This document shows, piece after piece, positions 25,704-37,083 of a DNA stretch of 64,000 nt. Within the stretch, counting starts at the first letter, position 1, and each line of letters starts with the position of its first letter. The notes beneath the pieces were generated by a model. It was not told the DNA's origin. It did not search any database and worked only from the letters and a program-made list of their open reading frames with translations. The translations under genes were made by a program, and so were the position numbers. The stretch is from Tanytarsus gracilentus. Its lineage: Eukaryota; Arthropoda; Insecta; Diptera; Chironomidae. Location: NCBI GenBank assembly GCA_038502055.1, contig JAXRKN010000043.1:5518001-5582000 (forward strand), read 5' to 3'.

Positions 25704-28700
25704 TTGCACTCAAATTACCAAAATTTGTCACCCTGATTCAATTCTGAAAAGGTAAAAATTATTTCAAATTCTCAGAACAAAATGTAATAAAAATTTCTTT
25801 GGCAAAAAATTTTAAATTTTATTTCAACCACAAAGCTCAACCTGAATTTCAATTCCAAGAAGATTTAAATCTGATTTAATTTGATTTGTCACATGACTGA
25901 ATTTTTTAAAGACTTTTTTGGATAGATGAAAAAGGTCTGAAAATTAATTTCATACTGCATGACATTTCCATGAACATATTTTTTAACTTTTTCATTTGTT
26001 CGCACAAACACAAACATAAATCTTGTCATTAGAGAAAGGCTCGACTCCTTGATGGCCCATTTAAAATGCATGTATGTGTCTGTGCTTGAATGTCTCGAGC
26101 ATTGACACACAAAATCTCTGTCCTTTTGCCTCGTGACCAAGAAAATACACAAAAGGAGAGAGGGAAATGCTGAAAAGGCACTTTAAAGTGACAAAGGTCA
26201 GAGCGTGTAAATGAATGAATATGCTGGGCACAAAATAGAAGAAGAAGATGGAAAAATAGATTTACCAATTGTTTCCTCTCTTCAGTAATTGATAGCATTC
26301 TCGTAATTTTCGTAAAATATGAGCAACGCGATTGATATTTTGCTCATAGTCCCTTACTCACTGTCAACATAGAAAAAATGATTTATGGAAATTTGAGCTT
26401 TAAAAATGTTTTTAATTATTTAAATTAAAATAATTTTCCAATTGAGCGAGCAAGTGAGCGGAAATTAAAATATTCATATTTAAAAAAGCGCATAATTGGT
26501 CAGCAGTTGAGTAGGATTTAATTTATATGATAATTTGAGGAGCTTTTGAATGTTAAACGTTATAAGCATGCAATAAATGTATGATTTATCAGACACAAAA
26601 TGGCCATAATCACAATTATGTGCAGAAATAACCACAATCTATTATGCATGAGAAAAAATTTTCCTATTTAAATGTTTTTGAAATGGAAAATTATTCGAGT
26701 GGCGAATTATTTTAAAATCCGTGTTTTTAGCGAAATTACTTTTCATTTTTGGGGTTTGATCTTAAATTTTGTGACATTTAAAAAACTTTAAATTGAAAAT
26801 AATTAATTTAAAAATAAAATTTATTAAATTGATGAGCAATCTAATTTTTGTATGAACCCCACTAATTTTCAAAGTGTAAATTAAAATTTGATTTTAGGTC
26901 AGAAAAACTTTTGGCTAGAAATTTCAATAGTTTAATTTCAATTTATGAAATTCACCTGAATTTGAAATAAAATTACAAATTGAAAGCCTTTAAAATATTC
27001 ACAGCTTTCGCATACCTTTTTTCTCACTCGCATTGCTGAGCTAAACTATTTTTATAAACTGAGAGAAATTCTTTGCAATCCAGCTGAAAAAATAGAGAAA
27101 TTCCCTTTGATGTTTGAATCGAGAAAATTTCCTTGTTCGTGCTTTTATAAATTTTTGCTCGAAACAGTCCCTTTCTCCACTCGTCCAAAAGGAAAAGAAA
27201 GAATTTTCGCAACATTATCAAGATTGTCGCATCTTCATTCAACACCTTACAAATGAAATTTTCTTTCTTCAGCATTTAAACTCATCTAAAATATGAATGC
27301 ATGGATGAGAGCATTTTACCTTCATGCCATAACTTTCATTAAATTCGCTTTCGGGAAAGGTGACGACGATGAGAAATATTTTTGTGGTATAGAGTGAAGA
27401 CACTCGCAAAAGATAGATGGATATGTTCATGAATAATCATAATATTTTTCTTTCCATCTCATGCTCCAAGAAATGTAGAGGTAGAAGGCAAACAGTGCTG
27501 AAGAGTGCAGAAAAACTTAAACATGCTTTTTCAGCTTCACATGTATGAAATCACTCAGTGTGAAACTTTTCCACATAAGTCATGAATATACGGAATTTCC
27601 AGTTGGAAATCAATTTCGAGAATATTTTTTAAAAATTTTAAATTTTATTAAAAGCTTGCTAACTAAACTTTTAAAAAAGCTTTGATTTATTAAGCTCAAA
27701 AAAGCTTTCTTGCTGGGTCGAAAGAATTTCGAAAACAGAAATGGAGACAGACGAAGCAAGTTGAGGAAAAATTGAGAAGGGATTGTTAGTAGATTTATGC
27801 ATAAATGGAGCGATATGAACCCCCCGCAAGTATCGAAATTGCCTAAGATTGAGCAAGACGAAATTTATCAATCTTCTTTTGCTTTCAATTTTTTTCATCT
27901 CTTATTTGTATGTCTCGATATCGAAAAGATATCCAGAAAGAACGCAAATTGAAGATGAATATTCTTTTCTCACAACGAAACCATTGTGAGATGAGCACGA
28001 GAGTGAGAGGAGCTTTTTATCTTGATTGAAATGAAAATGGTACTATGGATGAACATAACATGGATTCATTTGAGATTGTTTCAGAGAGATAAAGTTTTGT
28101 AAGCAATTTTTCCGTACATTTTTTCTCCCTCTTTATATCCACATGTATATCTACTCCAACACTTCATTCAATATATAAAGAAAGCTCAGCATATTGAGTT
28201 GAGGATAGAGAAAATGAAGAAAATTGAAAATCAAAATAGCGAGAAGCATTAGATCTCACTCACTTAAGATGCTTTATCGTGTGCATGTATTTAGTTAAAC
28301 TTTTCTCTTCTCTATCCATGAATGATGAACGAGATGAGGAAGGAAGTGGAACGTTATCGGAAATGGCCTCGACTTTGAAGACCGATTTTAATGGTACAAA
28401 GAGCTTTTTTGATGCTGATGAGGAAAAGAACAAGTTTCATGAATTCCCATGTGTTGTTGAGAATTTACAATTGACTAGTTTTGTCGAGAGAGATTTCTTT
28501 ATAAGTTGTGTACATTTAAAGCGCTTTAAGCAAAGTTTTAGGATGTTTTGAGAGGAGTTAAGAGAAATTTTCAGGATGTAAGTTTTAGAAGTTTTGTTTG
28601 CAGTTGCTGAAAATTTCTTACTGCTTCTTTTGAAAATGAACAAATTTACTTAAACTTAAATTCGATTGAAAAAGTCTTTAGTTTAATTTCGATTTTAAAA

Positions 28701-31700
28701 ACTCAGTTTTAATCATGGATTAAATTAAAATTATTTTAATTTAAAAAAACGTTAACAGAAGCGTTCTTGGTGATTTAGCTTCAGGTTCTTACTAAAGGTT
28801 AAATTTCTTAATACCTTTAACCTTTCACGAGAATTTAATATATTTTTGCAACCCACTGACTAGCATTCATCTTTAATGAGCACTCTACATGCAGTATATT
28901 CCATGACATTAAGAAGGTCAGGGTTAATCTAAATGCACAAACGCGTTGACACTAGCGTGAAAAGTCAATTCCCCGATTATGCTAAACAATGACTCTATGG
29001 TGTATTTATAACAATAACTTTAATGCCTATCCAACTAAGCCGCAATCATTGGATGTGGAAATGTGTGTGTGAGTGCTCCATTAATAGCAGTTAAATGAGA
29101 AATAAATGCAAATTGCTACATGGTAAAAGTGCATTTAATTATTATCAGATCGACAAAAATAGCAGCACAGCAGCATGCTGAAAAATGTCATCTGCTAACA
29201 CTACGATGTAAAATGCAAATGAGTTCTCTCGATTTCTCGACTATTGTTGCATTTTTCATCGCACAACCACTACACCACATGCATACTGAAAATTTTCACT
29301 TACAACACGTTCAGCAGAGTGTTTGCGCTCTCACTCGGACACATACAGTTGATGATGATGGTTTGAAAATTTTATTAAAAAGGTCAAAAACTTGCTAGCT
29401 GAGTGCTTTTGACATTTTATCTCATCTCGAGCATTTCTCAGCATGCTGCTCAATCTGCTGTTGCCAAATAATTGCGATAAAATTATTTTCAAAAATTGAT
29501 GTTGACGTTTAGATATTTTTTCTGACATTCATCATCGTCTTCAATTTAATCAAATCAGCCTTGATTGGCATTCTGCTAAGGATAGGAACAGCACAAAATT
29601 AATTTTAATTAAAATAATCTCATTCTCAACCCATCACTTAAAGTAATTCCAATTTATTTCTTCTTCTTCTTTTTCGCACTCCGCAAGTAAGTGGATTTGG
29701 GATGTGGCATGTGGCTTGAGTGTGACAAAAAAAGGGAAAAAGTTTTTGTTTCTGCTATGAGGAAAGAAAATTGAAATTAAAAAAAAATTCACTTGAAGAA
29801 CATGAACAGAAAATTCATTAAGCTTTCGCTGAGAAAAGAAAATAAACTGCACAGATGTCATGTCCGAATGGTGTGCTCGGCAAAACGATTGTCCCTTGCT
29901 CGCTAATTTTTTTAAAAGTGATTTTTTTTTCAGTTGACTTAAACGCAATTTCAGATGATTGGACTGACAACGCACTAATTAGGTTTTAAATTTAAAACGT
30001 TAAAATTTTTTATATTTAATCCCTGGAGGTCATCGAAAAATTTTAGGTCCATTTTTAACATGATGACATAATTTGTCATTCGTTGAATTTCTAACTAAAA
30101 AAAGAGATTTCTTGTGAATTCATTCTCGGAAAATTTTGCTAACAACCGCTCTCGAAAGAATGTAATCAACAATCTTTTGGAAGAAAAATGTAAACAGGCA
30201 GCCGTAAAATTTTTATCATCAAGTTGTTAAGTTTGAATAAAAAAATACGTGGAAATTTTGGTCAAAAGTCCACTCTCGATAATGTAACCGTCATTTTTAA
30301 AATGCATTATATAAAGTTGGTCACGAGTCACTTTGATAACAGGCCAACCCTCATTTTATGATGGCAAATAGTCGAAAAAGATTCTCAACGCTTTTACTGT
30401 GATTAAATTTTTTGTTAGAAAGACAAAACAAGTTTCCTTCTTAATTTTCATTTACTGTTGAGTGCCTTTCCAACAAATTTGGCCTCTGCACTCTTGCCAT
30501 AAAAATTCTTTACCTTCCTCACTCAGGCCTGCCTCAGCATAAAAATTTCTTTCTGTTCCCGCATTTTTCTGTAATGACTTTACGTATTTTTATAGCACAA
30601 AATGAAGAAATCTTGCGAGTTGAGCGAAAAAAAATGTCATCAGCAATTGTAACGAAGCATGAGAGAAAGTCACATATGAAAGAAATTTTTAATAAATTCC
30701 TGGTGAGCGAGAGGGCATGAAGTCATGAATGACAATCTGATTTTGCTGCTCAATGAAAATTATGCAAAGTGTCGTCTTAGACCATAAATTTTTGTCATCT
30801 GGAACGAAGAGAAAAACTCAAGAATGGACAAAGACATTCTTCCTGTGTGTGCTATGGACATTTAAAGTGAGTCTCTGAGCGTAATCTTGTGTACCTTTTT
30901 TACGCTTTCTCATTCTGTTGAGGCTCTTAAGGCAACGTCTTCATTTAAGACTGACACAAACACGCAACAAACTTTTTTCGTGCTTTCATTTTACTTCGAA
31001 ATCTTATGATGTCCTTAAAATGAGACAAGCTTGATTTCCTCCCAGTTGTTGCTGATCTTTTTTTAAGCTCCGTATGTCAGATTTTTTCCCGAATAAATTT
31101 TATCAAAGTTTTAACAAAATTAAGTTGTGGGTGAAATTTTTGAGAAATTTTGCAAAAATTTTAATTTGAGCTTTAAAAGCTTCCTAAATTTGAAAAGCTC
31201 TAAAATTAAATTTAAATTGCTAAAAATTTGAAAATTGCGCTTTTACTCCCTCATTTCATGTCATTCCTGGCATACGCGACTCGAATAAATTCCAGAGGTG
31301 AAAAAAACTTTTCTCTTTTCCTCGAATATTTTTCTCTTGTCCGTTCATTTTGCCTAAAAATGAAAAAATGAATCGCCAGGAAACAAGCAGTCATTTGCCA
31401 TATTTTTGCAACCGCCACAATTCCGTTGAAAAATAAACTTTCTAAATTTATTCAACATTGTAAACCGAGATTTGTTTGCAAAACTTTCTTTTCTCTTTTT
31501 TTTCATGTAATTATTTTCCCTCCCGCCTCAAAGCTATAATAAATCTCAGATTTCACATCTCGGAGACAAATTTTTCCTCCGAGGAAATTCTCCTTTAAAT
31601 TTAAATTTATTCGCGTTTCAACTCGAACATGGAGGAAATTGAATTGGAAATTTTTTACGTTGAAAATAGAGAATTTTTTTGAATATCGATGGATTTTTGT

Positions 31701-32485
31701 TATTCATGAAAATATATTTTAATTATCAATTTCAGTGAAGCTTAAAATGTAGTCGATGATATGATTGAACTGCATTGATACCGAAATGAAATGCAAATAA
31801 TTTTTTGATGAATTTCAATAAATATCTGAGAAATGAAGTGAAAAATAGTTTTCGTAAATTTAAATTTTTAAACTTAAATTGGATGGATATAAAAATATTT
31901 GGCTTAATTTTATCTGCTTGACCTTCATAAAATAAAACGAAGAGCATTTTGCTTCTAACAACGAATGTCCTTGGACAGAATGTTATCCTTGAAAATATAT
32001 ATGTTTTAGTCAATAGCAGCTCCGCACTAATTTCCGTTAGCTGTCGAAATTTCATCATGTGGAAATTTGTTCTTCTAGACAAAGGCAATGTGGTGGATCT
32101 TTAATTTCCCGTCAAGAGTCTTCCACTTAAACCAAAATGGACTCTCAGAATCGGTATTGCACATGTGAAACGTTTTAAATCATTTCTTAAGTGGCTGAGT
32201 AATCGATAACAGATTCGGTGATTTTTTAACTCGTGGAAATTAATTTTTACTGTGATTTCTTTCTGACATTGATTTAAAAGGTAAATTTTTTTATTTAATC
32301 ATATTTCTCAATAATTTTTATTTATTTCTTTAGAACGTCACAAAATTTATTAAAAATTTAACAAAAAATTGATAAAACCAAATCTTATCTTTTTTCATCC
32401 TTATCAAATTTTTTTTGGTATTAACCCAAACATGTGAAATTTTTCTCTCAGTATATTTTTAAAACTCGACCAGTGAACACAAAAC
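25704..32485. other. Long intergenic stretch, nothing recognised
   Basis: About 6.8 kb of AT-rich unique sequence. Open frames reach 118 codons (31732-32088, minus strand) but have no domains, no splice context and compositions expected from AT-rich DNA. No tRNA, rRNA or ordered repeat was seen. Immediately before the next gene, a TCAGT initiator-like word (32448-32452) lies 34 bp before its start codon. Confidence 0.4.
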
Positions 32486-33241
32486 ATGAAAATTTTCTTG
32501 ATTTTATTTTTTGCGTCTTTTGCTTGCGGAATTTCAATCGATACTCAAATTTCGGGAGGGAATGACGCGAATCCCAATCAATTTCCATTCGCTGTGTTGG
32601 TCGTTGGAACAACAGCAAACCGACAAGATAGATTTTGTGCAGGTGCATTGATCTCGCGTCAGGCTATATTGACAGCAGCTATATGTGCAAGTAATTTTGA
32701 TAGAATCAGAGTTGGCCTTGGAGTACACGACATGTCAAATGAAGTTGAACCGTTTGCCGTGTGGATGAATATAAGTGAAATTCAAATTCATCCAGGTTTT
32801 GCCTCTGATGCAACAAATAATTTGGCAGTTTTGAGGCTACCGAATGCGATTGGATTCTTCAACCATGCGGTTCAACTCATCTCACTACCATCCAACGCTG
32901 ATGAACAATTTTTGAATGTACAAGGAAATGTTGTTGGCTGGGGTTGTGTCTCTCCTGGCATTCTAAATCCAACAAACTGCGCTCCCTCAAATGTTCTTCG
33001 GTCTTTAACAGTCACCACTCAAGCTGCTTCTTCTTGCAGTGCTGCACCCGCCCAAATGTGTGCAACTGGCGGACTAGCGACTGGAACTTGTGTCGGTGAT
33101 GAAGGCGGTCCGCTCTTTATGACTATCGGTGGAAATCCCGTTCTAATTGGAATAACGCACAATTTCCCTGGTCTCTGCATTGGTAGTTCAACATTCATCA
33201 GATTAACCAACTTCCTTCCGTGGATAAGAAGCTTTATGTGA
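32486..33241 (+). CDS. Secreted S1-fold serine protease homologue, catalytically dead (chymotrypsin/brachyurin-like)
   Basis: A single-exon gene of 251 aa. Residues 1-16 form a signal peptide (MKIFLILFFASFACGI). Next comes a short propeptide and the ISGGNDANPNQFPF mature start, equivalent to IVGG. The fold landmarks are present: LISRQAILTAAIC, GWG (151-153) and GDEGGPLF, with the Cys pairs C51/C67 and C202/C231. The whole triad is replaced: His57 is Ile66 (LTAAIC for LTAAHC), Asp102 is Asn112 (NNLAVLRL) and Ser195 is Glu206 (GDEGGP for GDSGGP). It should therefore not cleave peptides. In insects such homologues serve as cofactors or decoys in immune cascades, digestion or reproduction; which applies here cannot be told. 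The reading frame is intact, which suggests selection for a non-catalytic role. Polyadenylation hexamers follow at 33324-33339. Confidence 0.92.
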   Translation: MKIFLILFFASFACGISIDTQISGGNDANPNQFPFAVLVVGTTANRQDRFCAGALISRQAILTAAICASNFDRIRVGLGVHDMSNEVEPFAVWMNISEIQIHPGFASDATNNLAVLRLPNAIGFFNHAVQLISLPSNADEQFLNVQGNVVGWGCVSPGILNPTNCAPSNVLRSLTVTTQAASSCSAAPAQMCATGGLATGTCVGDEGGPLFMTIGGNPVLIGITHNFPGLCIGSSTFIRLTNFLPWIRSFM

Positions 33242-36035
33242 AGCTTTAAACTTATCGATAAGAAATATTTTTAAAACACGTGTGGATAAGAGTTTTCTGG
33301 AGGTATTTGTAGCGCCATATGATAATAAAAGAAAATAAAAGGTGACACTTGACATTTGAGTGAGTTTATCTTTAAATTTTAATTCCGTTGTTTGAAGTCA
33401 ATCGAAATTTTTTAAAAAGTTATGAGATGGACATTTTTTAAATTTAAATTTTATATTTGACATTTTTTTCTCCATCAAAGTTCTCGAAATTATTTTTTTA
33501 ATTTATCAATTTGTATTCAGTCCTGTTTATAAATATTTTAACATTGACTGATGGCCATTACCATTTATATACAAAATAAACGAAGAGAATTTGTATTATA
33601 AAATTATCTTCTAAATTAAATTAAATATATCATCCATGACAGCGAAAGGAAGCACATATAAGTTATTCGTAAAGATTATGCATGAGAAATTTCCGCTATA
33701 ATTTGTAATTTTTATTCACTCGAGAATAAAGTTCGCAATAGCGAGTTGAATGAGGAAGTGACTTTATTATGCTATTACGTGACTTCCTCGATATTTCAGC
33801 AAAAAAAGGATGAACAAAGGAAGCACGAGAATTTCTTTTGTATATTCAATTAAGTGCTCGCCTCGAATTCTTCATTTCTTGTTTGAAAATGAGAGCGAGT
33901 AAAAATCTCCAATTCCGTTATTTAAGTTGGAAAATCCATGAAAATTTATTTCCACCAATTGCGATTAGAATTAAGGCAGTGCATAGAGAGAGGAATTCCA
34001 TTATTTCCCATTTATCTTCGTGTTTAAGGCTTTTCCACGCTAAAAATGCCAAGAATATATTTGCCAGGGAAACGAATAGGTCACAAGGGAAGTTCATAAA
34101 ATTTAAATACATTTAAAAGGATTAAAAAGTGTTTTTAAAATAATATTTTCACCCCTTGAAACTTACCAAGAAATTAAATAAGTTGAAATGGGTAAAAATC
34201 CATAAATTTTCCTCCTTTTTTTATTTATATTCATGTATCGTCAGTAATGGATTCTTCAGACGCTCTGTCTATAACACAAATTCCAATTCATGCTCAAAAC
34301 ATTTTTCTCCCTCCTGTCTCATAAAGGATATAAAGAGTGAGCTAGTATAGTTGTTCGGATGTGTCGACAATAGCAAGAGATTGGAGTGAATGCGTGGCAA
34401 ATAATTTGAAATTTCAATAATGAATAAAACTGAAAAGGGAAAAACCTTCAGAAGACTCAGATCAGTCTGACTGTCGACAGTTTTTTTGTATGAGTGGAAA
34501 AATTTAAATTCTAATTGATTTTCAATCGACATAAAAAGATTTAAGGAATTTAGGAATATATAAATTTATTTATTTAATTTTTATCTCTGCCATTCAAATT
34601 ATTTACAACCCTCTTTACTATTATTTGCCAGCAATTCAATTTAACTATCCTCGATCGTATTGGGGCCATTTGCTTAGTCATACACACACATTATTTACTC
34701 ACAGCTTATGAGCATAATAAGATAAAAGCGGCTACTTTCCATACATATGCTCCCAAAAGTGTGACAAAAAAATTTATTACGGCATTATTTTTTGAAACTA
34801 TGTTGAGCGTGGAATTTTTAACTTTCTAAATGTATTAAAGGCACGCAATTTGTCCTATAAATATTCGCATTGAGAGACCTTTTTGTGATAAGATTGTCGT
34901 GCTTGATAAAAACATGCCGTTGCGAGGGTAAAAAGGGTAAATGAAAAAGGCGGGAAGGCGACAATGAGGACACAAATAGAGCAACAGAATGTGCATAAAA
35001 AGATTTAACCCTGATCGATAGCGCGACTGTAATTAAGGGGGCATTCGAAATTTTCCATTTAAGCACTTCTTTCATCTAGACTCATTGTTTTAAATGAGAT
35101 CATTTAAATTGCAAATTTTATTTAAAATCGAGTAGATGAAGATTAAAATTTCACACAAATAATCGAAAAAAAATTTCGTCAATCTTTTGCACACAAAATT
35201 TAATAATGTACCTAATATTATTTTTTTCTAGACGATGAAAATTGCAATTTCATGCGATATTTTTTATGATTCGTGCCATTCGTGCGTATCGTCCAATTTA
35301 AAGTTTCCTTTTTCGCTTTCCCGCCCTTTATCTCGTCTCGATTGCATGCCACATCGAGCAATTTTAAAGTGTCTTCCGCACACTTTTATTGCGAACGGAG
35401 AAAGCGAATTGAAAATATTCGACTCCGAAAAAAAAAGTGAAAGAGAAGAAAGAAAGCATTCAAGTGATCGTAAATTCAAAGGCAAACGAGGAAGGAACTT
35501 TTAAGTGCCATTTAAAATGCAATTTATGTTTCAATAGGATTATTGTCAACTTTTTTTTTCAAGTGTGTGCGAGTATGTCAAACGAGGAAGAGGAAAATTT
35601 TAATGATACAGCATGTGATTACGACAAAGACTTCTTCCTTCCTCGAAGCTTCTTTCTCTTTTTTATGACTTGCTATAGCTTCTCGTATGTGAGGCCATGT
35701 TCATGACATGAACTTTATGTGAAGCAATTTTAAAACTTTTCGACTAATTTATACGAAAATTCTTAATGGGTTAACGGTTTTGGAAATATTTAATTAATAT
35801 TTATTTATTTTTCTTTTTCGAAATGTTAATAATTAACAAAATATAATTAATAAAAATATATTAAAATAAAAATGTCTTTAAAATTTCCTTTAATTTTTAT
35901 ACAAATCTCGATAATTGAAAATTTACACGAAGAGTTTCGCTTTTAAGAGTACAGAAAAGTTGACTAGATGAGGATGAAAAAAATAAAATTTGAAGACACC
36001 TCAAAGCCAAAAGTTTTAAAATTCATTTTCAATTT
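33242..36035. other. Intergenic, nothing recognised beyond the SPH 3'UTR
   Basis: AT-rich sequence with scattered short frames only. No gene, RNA gene or repeat could be supported before hAT-like element 2. Confidence 0.4.
33324..33339 (+). terminator. Polyadenylation signals of the serine protease homologue
   Basis: Two AATAAA hexamers (33324-33329 and 33334-33339) begin 83 bp after the stop codon, a normal distance for a short insect 3'UTR. Confidence 0.55.
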
Positions 36036-36043
36036 CTTACTCA

Positions 36044-37075
36044 TAGAGATCCTGACGATGAGCATCGGTTCGATGATCATCGATGATCATCGAACCTTTT
36101 CGTCATCGATGATCATCGATTTTTTTTCCGATGACACCGATGACAAAAAAAATCGATTTTTGTGATCTTTTTAAAAAATTAAATTAAAATTTATACACTT
36201 TTTTGTGTTGAGTTTAATTTTTAAGCCTTATTGTGAATTTCAAAAAAAATTCGTGAACTTGCAATCAAGTTCAGAAAAATTCAGATACAGCCAAAAAGAC
36301 CGCAAACTCGTCCTACTTTATACTTAGAGGTTTCGAAAATCCCGGGATTTCAAATTTCGGGATCCCGGGATTGAAAACATGTAAACCCGGGATCACGGGA
36401 TCCCGAAAACGGGATTTCAATATTTTAATATACAAATCTATACTTTTTGCTCATCATTAAAAAAAGTTAAAGGTCCTAAAAAAGTTTTTTTTTCAACTTT
36501 CGTTGAGGCGTCGACTTTCAAGTCCATGCGACCAAGTTAGTGGCTTGAATTTCATGAAATTTTGGCAGCATGTAAAGTAAGACATAGACAATCTGAAAAA
36601 TGTATTCAAGTATTTAATTTCATATCTTAATATTTGGCCAATATGAACCCTCCAAAACCTACTGTGCACTTTCATAAGACAATAAAAGAATTTAAATAAA
36701 CGATCATCACATGTTTTTTTGAGAGATGACTTGTGAATACTCTCGTGGCCTTAGTTCTTTTTCCATGCCTCTTTTCTTTCGTTCTCTCGAAGTTTTTTTT
36801 AAACTTTCAAAAAATAACGACAAATTAGTGAAAAATTTGGATATTTTTAAATCCCGGGATTGAAAACTGTCCGGGATTCCCCGGGATTTCGGGATCCCGC
36901 CGAAACCTCTATTTATACTGTATGAAAAAACACTACTTGTTTTTTTTAAATTTCCAGGTTTTTCTCAGAAATTTAGATCATAAGTTTGTCATCGATGCAT
37001 CGATGATCATCGATGATGAACTTTTCGTCATCGATGATCATCGAAATCGCATAATCGATGATTTAAGGATCTCTA
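36044..37075. mobile_element. hAT-like non-autonomous element with ATCGATGATC word arrays (element 2), split by a nested element
   Basis: The termini TAGAGATCCT and inverse AGGATCTCTA are flanked by the perfect 8-bp duplication CTTACTCA (36036-36043 and 37076-37083). Near each end are clustered copies of the self-complementary word ATCGATGATCATCGAT and variants (36060-36160 and 36985-37060). The element is interrupted by element 3 with its own duplication. Without that insert it would be about 437 bp. It has no transposase frame. TAGAG fits the hAT YARNG terminus. Confidence 0.92.
36325..36911. mobile_element. hAT-like non-autonomous element with CCCGGGAT word arrays (element 3), nested in element 2
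   Basis: The termini TAGAGGTTTCG and inverse CGAAACCTCTA are flanked by the perfect 8-bp duplication TTTATACT (36317-36324 and 36912-36919). The 587-bp element has GC-rich arrays of the word CCCGGGAT at both ends (36340-36413 and 36851-36898) around an AT-rich middle with no transposase frame. Because its duplication lies wholly inside element 2, it inserted after element 2 did. Its left subterminal block TTTCGGGATCCCGGGATTG followed by AAAAC aligns with the corresponding block of element 4. Confidence 0.93.
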
Positions 37076-37083
37076 CTTACTCA

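Noticed and set aside
36044..37075. CRISPR-like or origin-like reading of the palindromic word clusters
   Set aside because: Eukaryotic context, no spacer structure; target duplications show they are transposon ends.
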